Positions 1-6,433 of a stretch of DNA of 12,027 bases are shown here, in pieces. Under the pieces are notes generated by a model. The model had not been told where the DNA came from. It made no database searches and was given only the letters and a program-made list of their open reading frames with translations. A program made the translations under genes and the position numbers. Origin of the DNA: RGIG7378 sp045588325 (GTDB lineage Bacteria > Bacillota > Clostridia > RGIG7378); NCBI GenBank assembly GCA_045588325.1, contig JAZNEA010000089.1:1-12027 (forward strand), given 5' to 3'. Position 1 is the first letter of the stretch. Each line of letters starts with the position of its first letter.

Positions 1-6
1 GAGCTA

Positions 7-124
7 ATCCGGTGTGAATAGAGGGAGGGCAACACCTGTTCCCATACCGAACACAGTAGTTAAGGCTCCATACGTCGACAATACTTGGCTGGCGACGGCC
101 CGGGAAGATAGATACATGCCGGAT
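7..124 (+). rRNA. rrf: 5S ribosomal RNA
   Basis: This is the 5S RNA of the large ribosomal subunit. Its ends pair into the expected helix I: bases 7-16 pair with 115-124, with two G-T wobbles. The conserved CCGAACAC segment lies around 47-54. The length of 118 nt fits the family. A tRNA follows after 6 bases, so this is the tail of an rRNA operon whose 16S and 23S genes should lie upstream of the window. The exact ends are inferred from pairing and could be off by one or two bases. Confidence 0.93.
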
Positions 125-130
125 ATATAA

Positions 131-206
131 GCCTTTTTAGCTCAGTCGGTAGAGCATACGGCTGTTAACCGTAGTGTCATGTGTTCGAGTCACATAAAAG
201 GCGCCA
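131..206 (+). tRNA. trnN: tRNA-Asn (anticodon GTT)
   Basis: The full cloverleaf can be folded by eye. The acceptor stem is 131-137 with 196-202, the D-stem 140-143 with 152-155, and the anticodon stem 157-161 with 169-173. The loop CTGTTAA places anticodon GTT at 164-166. The variable loop is 174-178, and the T-stem is 179-183 with 191-195 around loop TTCGAGT. The discriminator base is G203, and CCA is encoded at 204-206. It lies 6 bases after the 5S gene and 4 bases before a terminator, so it is probably the last gene of the rRNA operon transcript. Parts of its sequence recur at 249-260, 331-340 and 453-468. Confidence 0.97.
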
Positions 207-210
207 AGAG

Positions 211-235
211 AGCAAGTCTTCGGACTTGCTTTTTT
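211..235 (+). terminator. Intrinsic terminator of rRNA/tRNA operon
   Basis: A perfect 8-bp stem (211-218 with 223-230) closed by a TTCG tetraloop is followed by a run of T. It ends the 5S/tRNA-Asn transcript. The 33 bases from 211 to 243, including 8 bases past the T-run that have no role in termination, occur again exactly at 1107-1139. Confidence 0.93.
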
Positions 236-243
236 GTTGTGTA

Positions 244-471
244 AAAAAGCCGTATGCTCTAGGGTGCGGGGTGGGGCCATGGCGATATGCGCATGAGACG
301 GAAAGAGAAGGAATGCGCAATCGCGAAGGAGGCTGTTAACTGCGACCCATGAGAGCGCTCGCAGTGCGAGAGAAAGCGAACAGGGGTTGGCGCAGCGGTC
401 GCAGAAGACGAGCTGCGAAGAAGCGAAGTCTGATGCGGTAACCGCAAGAGAGAGTGTCATGTGTTCGATAC
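244..471. other. Non-coding stretch with tRNA-Asn-derived fragments
   Basis: I see no credible gene here. The plus strand is rich in purines and in GCGA/GAGA motifs. Three pieces match the tRNA-Asn gene just upstream. Bases 249-260 are the exact reverse complement of tRNA bases 151-162. Bases 331-340 repeat 160-169 directly, across the anticodon. Bases 453-468 repeat 173-188 directly (16 of 16), through the variable loop, T-stem and T-loop. No cloverleaf can be rebuilt from them. A 107-codon open frame on the minus strand crosses the tRNA gene itself and is not credible. The stretch may be debris from recombination at the tRNA gene, but its function is unknown. Confidence 0.6.
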
Positions 472-499
472 TTGAAGTTTTATCGATATTCGATATAAT
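472..499 (+). promoter_or_regulatory. Sigma-A type promoter for the 579-1061 gene
   Basis: A -35 box TTGAAG (472-477) and a perfect -10 box TATAAT (494-499) are separated by 16 bases. Transcription would start near 506, giving a leader of about 73 bases before the ATG at 579. Confidence 0.75.
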
Positions 500-506
500 T
501 TAATTA

Positions 507-520
507 GTAAAGTGATTTAC
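507..520. promoter_or_regulatory. Inverted repeat at predicted transcription start (possible operator)
   Basis: GTAAA (507-511) and TTTAC (516-520) form a perfect inverted repeat around GTGA, directly at the predicted start of the transcript from the 472-499 promoter. The position suits a repressor site, but a 5-bp arm is short and could be chance. Confidence 0.25.
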
Positions 521-578
521 CACAGTTATTTAATGCTGTTTTGTTTGAGACGTCATGATGTTAAAGAAAGGAGACTAT

Positions 579-1061
579 ATGCGTAGTAATAAGCATGGAT
601 TTGTTTCAGGAAACCTTCGCGCAGAGAAGGGGTTAAACTGTGAAAAACCTGACAGAGGATCAAGGTTTGTTTGCAGGGTTTTGTGGTTGCTATTCGTTGT
701 TGTTTTTGCCGTAATAACTACTACCTGGTTGTCTTGGGCGTTTATTACACAGGTAATCGATGGAGCCAGTTTTGCTGTCTTTCAGCTGACGGTTATATTC
801 TTGCACTGCGTATCGTTGTTCTGTATCAAATGGAATAGGCGTAACTTTGTGATTGTCTCCCTTTCCAGCGGGCTACTTGCGTTAATAATTAGTAATTTAT
901 GGACACAATCTATATTTTTCGTTAATGGCGAGTATCAGAATCTTGGACTGGCAGGGCTTTGGATAGGGGTAGGAATTGTGCTACTCGTTAATTCTGTTTT
1001 ATTTATTTCAACTAATATTTTCAACTATATCAGATTTATCAGAATAAAGGCTGCGGAGTAA
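579..1061 (+). CDS. Hypothetical four-helix membrane protein
   Basis: I do not recognise this 160-residue protein. It has a polar, basic N-terminal tail of about 28 residues. Four hydrophobic segments follow, near residues 31-57, 64-83, 89-107 and 122-146, and the C-terminus is short and basic (RFIRIKAAE), so it should be an integral membrane protein. There is no signal-peptidase site and no catalytic motif. I chose the ATG at 579 because AAAGGAG at 567-573 sits 5 bases before it. The in-frame ATGs at 555 and 558 overlap or precede that site and would add eight or seven residues. It is a single-gene unit with a clear promoter (472-499) and terminator (1107-1131). Its position between duplicated terminators suggests a later arrival beside the rRNA operon. 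Confidence 0.8.
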   Translation: MRSNKHGFVSGNLRAEKGLNCEKPDRGSRFVCRVLWLLFVVVFAVITTTWLSWAFITQVIDGASFAVFQLTVIFLHCVSLFCIKWNRRNFVIVSLSSGLLALIISNLWTQSIFFVNGEYQNLGLAGLWIGVGIVLLVNSVLFISTNIFNYIRFIRIKAAE

Positions 1062-1106
1062 CTTAGCTATATCTATCCGTCTATTTAGAGTCGTTGAAAT
1101 AACTTT

Positions 1107-1131
1107 AGCAAGTCTTCGGACTTGCTTTTTT
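1107..1131 (+). terminator. Intrinsic terminator, exact copy of the one at 211
   Basis: The stem 1107-1114 with 1119-1126, TTCG loop and T-run are identical to 211-235. The identity continues through 8 further bases to 1139. It ends transcription of the 579-1061 gene. Identity outside the functional hairpin points to copying rather than chance convergence. Confidence 0.9.
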
Positions 1132-1155
1132 GTTGTGTAGATCTAAACAGGACTA

Positions 1156-1183
1156 TTGAATATATTCTCTCATATGATAAAAT
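1156..1183 (+). promoter_or_regulatory. Promoter of the TetR-ABC operon, with possible operator
   Basis: A -35 box TTGAAT (1156-1161) and a -10 box TAAAAT (1178-1183) are separated by 16 bases. A perfect 10-bp palindrome, GAATATATTC (1158-1167), overlaps the -35 box and would be a reasonable binding site for the TetR-family repressor encoded next. That pairing is inference. Confidence 0.5.
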
Positions 1184-1225
1184 AACTAGTGATATATAAC
1201 AACAGATATTTTATGGAGGCGAGAT

Positions 1226-1804
1226 ATGGCGCCAAGGGTGAAAATTACAAAAGAAGAGATAATTAAAACTGCCGTTGATCTTGTAAGGGAAGGAGGAGTG
1301 CAAGCCTTAAATGCAAGGGCAATTGCAGCCGCGCTGAATTGCTCTACGCAACCCGTATTCTCCAATTTTCCAACCATGGAGAAATTACAAGAAGAGGTGA
1401 CAATTGCTGTCTACGACCTTTATCTTGGTTTTTTGAAAAACGAGGCCGAAAGTGGGCAATACCCCAAATATAAATCATACGGTCTGGCTTATATTCGCTT
1501 TGCGAAAGAGGAAAAGGAACTGTTTAAGCTGCTTTATATGTGTGACAGACAAGAAAAAGAACTTACTCCGACACCTGACTTTAAGGCTTCGGTTCAGATG
1601 ATTATGGACGCCAATGGAGTCACTAAGGATAAAGCAGAGCGCATGCATCTGGAAATGTGGACCTGTGTTCACGGCATAGCAACTATGATTGCGACCTCGT
1701 TCCTTTCGTTCGAATGGGAGTTTATTAGCGATATGCTGAGTGACATATACCAGGGAATACGCTTAAAACATTTAGAGGGGATGAGAGACGCATGTATGCA
1801 ATAA
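1226..1804 (+). CDS. TetR/AcrR family transcriptional regulator
   Basis: This is a DNA-binding regulator of 192 residues, the usual size for the family. The N-terminal helix-turn-helix covers roughly residues 9-56: helix 1 near 10-22, helix 2 near 28-36, and the recognition helix near 39-45. It is followed by NFPTMEKL, which matches the family's F-x-x-K-E-x-L region. The C-terminal ligand/dimer domain contains YIRFAKEEKELFKLLY (89-104) and W145-CVHG150, the pattern of the WHG type C-domain (TetR_C_33). The start is supported by GGAGG at 1215-1219, 6 bases upstream. The gene overlaps the ABC ATPase gene by 13 bases, so it most likely represses its own export operon and releases on binding a transported compound. 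The ligand cannot be read from the sequence. Lysine codons are 11 AAA to 4 AAG, unlike the genes after 3345. Confidence 0.93.
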   Translation: MAPRVKITKEEIIKTAVDLVREGGVQALNARAIAAALNCSTQPVFSNFPTMEKLQEEVTIAVYDLYLGFLKNEAESGQYPKYKSYGLAYIRFAKEEKELFKLLYMCDRQEKELTPTPDFKASVQMIMDANGVTKDKAERMHLEMWTCVHGIATMIATSFLSFEWEFISDMLSDIYQGIRLKHLEGMRDACMQ

Positions 1805-2520
1805 AGATAGAAAACCTCACAAAAAGATATAGAGATGTGCTCGCTGTTGATGGGTTGTCACTCTGCATTAAAGAGGGCGAATTGTTCTCGCTGCTGGGTG
1901 TAAACGGGGCAGGGAAGACCACAACCATAAGAATGCTATCATGCCTTACGGAGCCAACAGGCGGAGATGCTTATTTGCTCGGGAAAAGCATTAAGACGGA
2001 AGCTGGTGAGGTCAAATCTGCCATCGCGGTATCTCCGCAGGAAACCGCAGTTGCGCCTGGACTTTCTGTTTGGGAAAATCTTGATCTGATGTGCGGTGTT
2101 CATGGCATTAGACGGGATGATAGAAGTGCAAAAATCAAGCAGATTACAGAGCTTCTTGGACTTGAAGGGGTGATTGACAGAAAGGCAGGGAAGCTATCTG
2201 GCGGTTGGCAGAGGAGGCTTAGCATAGCCATGGCTCTTATAAGTGAGCCCAAAATTCTTTTTCTCGATGAGCCTACACTGGGTCTTGATGTGATAGCGCG
2301 AAGCGATCTTTGGGATGTGATCCGCTCCTTAAAGGGCAAGGTGACGATTATCTTAACGACACACTACATGGAGGAGGCGGAGGCACTGTCTGACCGAATT
2401 GCTATTATGAAGGACGGGAGATTGCTCGTTTGTGATACTGCCAAAAGCATAAAGGAGTCAGCAGGAACAGAGAACTTTGAGGAGGCCTTTGTCCGTATTG
2501 TTAAGGGGGTGAAACGATGA
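1792..2520 (+). CDS. ABC transporter ATP-binding protein (ABC-2/multidrug type)
   Basis: This 242-residue cytoplasmic ATPase energises the permease encoded next. All the core motifs are present: Walker A GVNGAGKTT (36-44), Q-loop Gln83, signature LSGGWQRRL (135-143), Walker B ILFLDEP (155-161), D-loop LGLD (163-166) and switch His191 in TTH. The signature has Trp where LSGGQ has Gln, which is common in drug and ABC-2 type ATPases and does not suggest loss of activity. The domain order and the short C-terminus match the DrrA/CcmA-like group. The start overlaps the end of the regulator gene by 13 bases, with a GAGGGG-type site inside that gene, so translation is probably coupled. A multidrug or antimicrobial exporter is likely from context, but the substrate is unknown. 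Confidence 0.93.
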   Translation: MYAIKIENLTKRYRDVLAVDGLSLCIKEGELFSLLGVNGAGKTTTIRMLSCLTEPTGGDAYLLGKSIKTEAGEVKSAIAVSPQETAVAPGLSVWENLDLMCGVHGIRRDDRSAKIKQITELLGLEGVIDRKAGKLSGGWQRRLSIAMALISEPKILFLDEPTLGLDVIARSDLWDVIRSLKGKVTIILTTHYMEEAEALSDRIAIMKDGRLLVCDTAKSIKESAGTENFEEAFVRIVKGVKR

Positions 2521-3245
2521 AAATGTTGACGTTCGCCAAAAGAAATACCAAAGAAATTATTCGAGACCCCCTGACCGTGATTTTTGGCCTGGGATTCCCT
2601 CTCGTTTTAATCCTGCTGTTAAGTGCCATTCAAGCAAATGTGCCTGTATCGCTATTTGAGATCGAACACCTGACTCCCGGAATAACCGTGTTTGGACTCT
2701 CGTTTATGACACTTTTTTCAGCGACGCTTATTGCAAAGGACAGAGGAAGCTCGTTGCTCCAACGATTATATACCACGCCGCTTACTCCGCTTGATTTTAT
2801 ACTCGGCTACACATTGCCTATAGTTCCGTTCGCTGTAGCACAGAGCATTATTTGCTACATCGTTGCATTATTCATTGGCCTTGATGTTACGGTGAATATT
2901 CTGTTCGCTATCGCTTTTATAATACCGATTTCCGTTCTCTTTATTGCTTTGGGCTTGCTTTTTGGCAGCATCTTAAGTGATAAACAGGTTGGAGGAATAT
3001 GTGGAGCCCTGCTTACCAATCTTTCTGCCTGGTTGTCTGGAGTCTGGTTTGACCTTGATCTTGTGGGCGGTTGGTTTAAGAAAATTGCTTATCTCTTCCC
3101 GTTCGTTCACGCCGTGAAAGTGGAGCAAGCAGTCCTCGCAGGTGATTTTTCTAACATATTTCCTCATCTATGGTGGGTGCTCGGATACGCTGTTGCCTCG
3201 CTCGGCCTGGCAGTGATGTTGTTTCTGCGCCAGATGAAAAAGTAA
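2517..3245 (+). CDS. ABC-2 type transporter permease
   Basis: This is the membrane half of the exporter, 242 residues with about six hydrophobic segments: near residues 20-40, 55-75, 95-120, 125-150, 155-175 and 218-238. The cytoplasmic start AKRNTKEIIRDPLTVIFG and the segment LLQRLYTTPLTPLDFILG are typical of ABC-2 permeases, where the latter is the coupling region. The start codon shares ATGA with the ATPase stop, a 4-base overlap that implies coupled translation and equal amounts of the two subunits. The two proteins should form a dimer of each subunit. A terminator follows 24 bases after the stop. Lysine codons are 7 AAA to 3 AAG, in line with the regulator gene. Confidence 0.9.
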   Translation: MKMLTFAKRNTKEIIRDPLTVIFGLGFPLVLILLLSAIQANVPVSLFEIEHLTPGITVFGLSFMTLFSATLIAKDRGSSLLQRLYTTPLTPLDFILGYTLPIVPFAVAQSIICYIVALFIGLDVTVNILFAIAFIIPISVLFIALGLLFGSILSDKQVGGICGALLTNLSAWLSGVWFDLDLVGGWFKKIAYLFPFVHAVKVEQAVLAGDFSNIFPHLWWVLGYAVASLGLAVMLFLRQMKK

Positions 3246-3269
3246 TGATAATTGAAGTCCGTTATATAA

Positions 3270-3300
3270 GGGGAGATGGAATTAACCATCTTCTCTTTTT
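3270..3300 (+). terminator. Intrinsic terminator of the TetR-ABC operon
   Basis: A 10-bp stem (3270-3279 with 3286-3295, two G-T wobbles) with loop AATTAA is followed by TTTTT. Its loop and 3' arm also hold the -35 box of the next promoter. Confidence 0.8.
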
Positions 3301-3310
3301 ATGTTACAAT
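3282..3310 (+). promoter_or_regulatory. Promoter of the SDR-to-M29 operon
   Basis: A -35 box TTAACC (3282-3287) and a -10 box TACAAT (3305-3310) are 17 bases apart. An extended -10 TG lies at 3302-3303. The predicted start near 3317 leaves a leader of about 28 bases. The -35 box lies inside the preceding terminator hairpin. Confidence 0.6.
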
Positions 3311-3344
3311 ATGTGTGTTTAAACATTTTCAGGAGGTGGAGTTT

Positions 3345-4109
3345 ATGAGGATAGCCATAATCACAGGAGCGTCTTCGGGCATGGGCAGGGAGTTCCTGCT
3401 GCGCGTAGATAAGGAGTACAAATTAGACCAGATTTGGGCCATCGCTCGCAACCAAGAGAGGCTGGACCAGCTTAGTTCCTGGACAACGACACCTATCAGA
3501 ACCTTTTCGTTGGATCTTACGGAGATGGATAGTATTGACGTCATCGCTAAGGCCCTGGCAGAGGAACAGCCATGGGTTCAGTTGCTGGTTAACGGCAGCG
3601 GGTTTGGCAAGTTTGGAACCTTTGAGGAGATTTCCCCGGCGGATAATGCAGGTATGATTGATCTGAATTGTCGGGCCTATGTTGCCATGGCACAGACAGT
3701 GCTTCCTTACATGAATCGCAGCGGCATTATTCTTAACATTGATTCGATGTCCGCATTCATGCCTCTTCCCCACGCATCTATATATGCGGCATCCAAGGCC
3801 TTCGTCCTAAGCTGGAGCAGGTCTCTTAATGTAGAACTCCGCCCCAGAGGCATTCGCTCCATCGCTTTTTGCCCATACTGGGTAATGACATCGTTTTTTG
3901 ACAGAGCCAACGATAAGCAGCGTATTACAAAATTCGACAAGGTATATACTACGGATTTTGTAGTAGATAAGGCTATGAAGTATATATCCAAGGGAAAGGG
4001 CGACACCTGCGTTCCTGGGCTGTATGCCAAGCTCCTTCATACAATGGCACGCATTATGCCTAAGCGTTTTGTTATGTGGGTGTGGGGAAAGATGCAGAAG
4101 CTCTATTGA
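3345..4109 (+). CDS. Short-chain dehydrogenase/reductase (SDR)
   Basis: This is a cytoplasmic NAD(P)-dependent oxidoreductase of 254 residues, the size of classical SDRs. The cofactor motif TGASSGMG is at 7-14. Arg35 after the second strand favours NADP(H). NGSG at 83-86 replaces the usual NNAG. The catalytic set is Asn108, Ser134, Tyr147 and Lys151 in YAASK, with the standard 13-residue Ser-Tyr spacing. I start at the ATG at 3345, which has AGGAGGTG at 3331-3338; the open frame extends 23 codons upstream but into the terminator. It is the first gene of a tight operon, and the EamA gene starts one base after its stop. The substrate is unknown; family relatives act on small carbonyls, sugars or lipids. 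The lysine codons, 14 AAG to 2 AAA, mark a change from the operon before it. Confidence 0.92.
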   Translation: MRIAIITGASSGMGREFLLRVDKEYKLDQIWAIARNQERLDQLSSWTTTPIRTFSLDLTEMDSIDVIAKALAEEQPWVQLLVNGSGFGKFGTFEEISPADNAGMIDLNCRAYVAMAQTVLPYMNRSGIILNIDSMSAFMPLPHASIYAASKAFVLSWSRSLNVELRPRGIRSIAFCPYWVMTSFFDRANDKQRITKFDKVYTTDFVVDKAMKYISKGKGDTCVPGLYAKLLHTMARIMPKRFVMWVWGKMQKLY

Positions 4110-4110
4110 T

Positions 4111-5019
4111 ATGCAGCAAAGACGGTCTGCCATACTTATTGGCATATTATCTAATATCGTTTTTGGCTTTAGCTTTGTGTTCACCATGGATGCTCTGGAA
4201 TCTCAGGGTGTATCGAACATGGTCTTTTTGACTCATCGCTTTTTGTTGGCAACGGGAGTGATGGGTATAATAGCTTTGGCAGGGAGGAAAAAGCTTAACT
4301 TTAAGGGGCGACCATGGCATAAGTTGATCTTGCTGGGGCTTTGCCAACCAGTTGTTTATTTCATCGCGGGCAACTATGGCCTGCTGCAGGCCACGTCCAC
4401 ACTGAACGCAGTTATGATTGCGCTGGTTCCTGTCATTGGAACATTAGAGGCGACCCTTTTCCTTAAGGAGAGACCAACCTGGAAACAGTATTTGCTGTGC
4501 GGCATATCGGTTATTGCGGTTTCTGCCCTTTCTGTGTCGGACACGGTTGCGGGAACAACCACTATATGGGGTGTGGCGTTACTGTTGTTATCTGCCATAG
4601 CGGCGGGGACATTCAATTTGATCAGCAGGGGGAGCCGCCACCAATTTACTGCCTTTGAGCGCACTTTTGCCATGTTCGCAGTAGCGGCCATTTCGTTTTT
4701 GATCTTGGCACTGTTGGAGAACCGCGATCACCTTATGGCGTTGGTAGAGCCAATCCAAAGGCCGGGTTATATTGTGGACATACTATACTTGGGAATTGTG
4801 GCCAGCATTGTGGGATTTTTTGGGGTCAACTACACTAATACATATTTGCCTGTGGTGCAGGCCACGGCGTTTTCAAATATAACTACCGTTGTATCGGTGG
4901 CAGCGGGCATCCTTATCCTAAGGGAGCCCTTTTCCTGGGTGACAATAGTGTCAGCCTTGGTTATAATGACCTGCGTATGGGGAATACAGAAATTTGCGAG
5001 GAATACAAACGATGTCTAA
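4111..5019 (+). CDS. EamA/DMT superfamily transporter
   Basis: This is a membrane transporter of 302 residues with ten hydrophobic segments in two repeats of five, which is the drug/metabolite transporter (EamA) plan. The end of the first repeat carries the family-like stretch GNYGLLQATS (87-96), followed by a Leu/Val-rich helix and FLKERPT. The second repeat ends with an equivalent ILREPFSW. Relatives export amino acids, nucleosides or other metabolites; the substrate here is unknown. I chose the ATG at 4111, one base after the SDR stop, because the ten-helix fold starts just after it. The open frame goes back to 4024, but inside the SDR gene. No strong ribosome binding site is seen, so translation probably depends on coupling to the SDR gene. 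It overlaps the next gene by 8 bases. Confidence 0.88.
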   Translation: MQQRRSAILIGILSNIVFGFSFVFTMDALESQGVSNMVFLTHRFLLATGVMGIIALAGRKKLNFKGRPWHKLILLGLCQPVVYFIAGNYGLLQATSTLNAVMIALVPVIGTLEATLFLKERPTWKQYLLCGISVIAVSALSVSDTVAGTTTIWGVALLLLSAIAAGTFNLISRGSRHQFTAFERTFAMFAVAAISFLILALLENRDHLMALVEPIQRPGYIVDILYLGIVASIVGFFGVNYTNTYLPVVQATAFSNITTVVSVAAGILILREPFSWVTIVSALVIMTCVWGIQKFARNTNDV

Positions 5020-5890
5020 GAGACAGAAACTACGGGAATATTTATGGAAGTTATTTAAGCTCACGATTGGATCTGCGCTGTACTCTCTTGGTGTAGCCTA
5101 TTTTTTGGATCCATTGGATCTGGCTCCCGGAGGCCTTACGGGAATTGGTATTATCCTGGATAACTTTATTCCATTGGGCCCTGGCGTCATTGTCTTTATC
5201 CTTAATATACCCATTTTGGCCCTGGGTCTCAGGCGATTTGGCAAGGAGTTTCTGCTGTCCACATGTTATTCCACAGTGCTTATCTCCATTTTGATGGATG
5301 TATTTAGAGGTTGGAACGGAGGTATTGGTGTAACAGAGAACTATCTGCTGGCTGCGCTGGCAGGAGGAGTGCTGATGGCTGTGGGAATGGGCCTTGTGTT
5401 CAGGTGTGGAGGTACCACTGGCGGCGTAGATGTTATTATTAAGCTGGTCCACCTCAAATACCGCCATGTTAAGACCGGCACCATTTTGTTGCTGATAGAT
5501 ATGACAATTGTGGCAGCATCTGCGATAGCCTTTAGAAATATCGAGTTGGGACTCTTTGCATCAGTTGCGCTGTTTGTGAACAGCACAGTATTTGATATGG
5601 TGCTGTATGGCACAGACGAGGCAGAGCTGGTATATATCGTCAGCAACCGTCATCAGGAGATTGCAGAGCGACTTCTTAAGGAGATTAATGTTGGAGTCAC
5701 TGCCTTGGAGGGAGAGGGAGCATATACTAAGCAGGACAGACGAGTTCTCATGACCGTTGCCAAGAAGCAGAATTTCCCAAAGATCAAGGACGTGGTCAAG
5801 GAGGTAGATTCCGAGGCATTTATGATTGTGTCCAAGGCCACCGAGGTTTTTGGAGAAGGATTTAAGAACGCACATAAGGAGGAACTCTGA
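5012..5890 (+). CDS. YitT family membrane protein (DUF2179 C-terminal domain)
   Basis: This 292-residue protein has the two-part YitT layout. The membrane domain covers about residues 14-198, with five to six hydrophobic segments and the conserved patches LAPGGLTGI (38-46) and RCGGTTGGVDVI (131-142). The soluble C-terminal DUF2179 domain, about 205-285, contains GEGAYT (234-239) and the late motif DSEAFMIVS...EVFGEGF. The molecular function of the family is not established; it is often annotated as a possible transporter. The ATG at 5012 has GAGGA at 4998-5002. A TTG at 4994 in the same frame is a weaker choice. The gene overlaps the EamA gene by 8 bases, so the two membrane proteins are made together. 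Confidence 0.92.
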   Translation: MSKRQKLREYLWKLFKLTIGSALYSLGVAYFLDPLDLAPGGLTGIGIILDNFIPLGPGVIVFILNIPILALGLRRFGKEFLLSTCYSTVLISILMDVFRGWNGGIGVTENYLLAALAGGVLMAVGMGLVFRCGGTTGGVDVIIKLVHLKYRHVKTGTILLLIDMTIVAASAIAFRNIELGLFASVALFVNSTVFDMVLYGTDEAELVYIVSNRHQEIAERLLKEINVGVTALEGEGAYTKQDRRVLMTVAKKQNFPKIKDVVKEVDSEAFMIVSKATEVFGEGFKNAHKEEL

Positions 5891-5893
5891 TTG

Positions 5894-6415
5894 ATGTCCT
5901 TAATGGGGTTATACAACAACATACTGGACAACATTAAGGAGGCCCATATGAAATTGGGCTACAGCGTTACGGATATAAGCCTCAACTACCAGGAGCGCAG
6001 CCTCAGACATTTTGTTGGCGACGGAGACCTTGAGGGGGCTATGGACCAATTGTTCCAGTTGGCCAGGCCTACATTGGGGGAGATGTCCTACAGGATTAAG
6101 GGGCCACAGGTGCGCATTACCGTACCAGCTCAGGGGGTGAGATTCGTCGGGGAAAACGTGCCAGAAAAGCCACACCTGCGAGAACTGATAGAGTTGGTAC
6201 AACAGCCGGGAGTCACCATAGAGCAGATCCGGGCAACATTTGATAAGTATTCAGATCATGTGGAGTGCAGGACCACGGACGAGAGTGGCATGGACTACGT
6301 TCTTTGGTTCCCTCAGGGCGAGCCCGACGACTACAGGTATTGTGTTTGTCTGGACGGACTGGGTGCCACATATCATAGATTGTCAAAAATGGATTTTGAA
6401 GATATATACCAATAG
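5894..6415 (+). CDS. Small soluble protein of unknown function (possibly DUF3877 family)
   Basis: This 173-residue protein has no signal peptide and no membrane helix and should be cytoplasmic. The N-terminus is an amphipathic helix (LYNNILDNIKEAHMKLGY). The rest is mixed and acidic, with RFVGENVPEKPHLRELIELV in the middle and a C-terminal part containing GMDYVLWFPQGEPDDYRYCV. From its size and context it resembles the Clostridiales family DUF3877; this is a recollection of the pattern, not a search result. The start is ambiguous. AAGGAGG at 5876-5882 is 8 bases before a TTG at 5891 and 11 before the ATG at 5894. The TTG directly abuts the YitT stop. It lies between a membrane protein gene and a peptidase gene in one operon. 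Its role is unknown. Confidence 0.8.
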   Translation: MSLMGLYNNILDNIKEAHMKLGYSVTDISLNYQERSLRHFVGDGDLEGAMDQLFQLARPTLGEMSYRIKGPQVRITVPAQGVRFVGENVPEKPHLRELIELVQQPGVTIEQIRATFDKYSDHVECRTTDESGMDYVLWFPQGEPDDYRYCVCLDGLGATYHRLSKMDFEDIYQ

Positions 6416-6433
6416 ATAAGGGAGGAAACACCA

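Noticed and set aside
137..460. A 107-codon open frame on the minus strand
   Set aside because: It runs through the tRNA-Asn gene and the terminator hairpin, the protein has no family pattern, and its end is in tRNA-derived sequence.
500..578. Riboswitch or T-box in the leader of the 579-1061 gene
   Set aside because: The leader is only about 73 bases, has only short hairpins, and shows no T-box or known riboswitch core.
189..1106. Integrative mobile element at the tRNA-Asn gene
   Set aside because: No integrase, excisionase or replication gene is present, and the repeated tRNA segment does not restore a tRNA 3' end. Only a remnant can be suggested.
1792..2520. Defective ATPase because of the LSGGW signature
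   Set aside because: The Ser and both Gly residues that contact ATP are kept, and Trp at this place is common in ABC-2 and drug-export ATPases.
3276..3344. Longer N-terminus for the SDR protein
   Set aside because: The extension is encoded by the terminator and promoter region. The ATG at 3345 has a strong ribosome binding site and the Rossmann fold begins right after it.
4024..4110. Longer N-terminus for the EamA protein
   Set aside because: The extra 29 residues lie inside the SDR gene and are Cys/Arg-rich, unlike the family. The ten-helix fold is complete from 4111.
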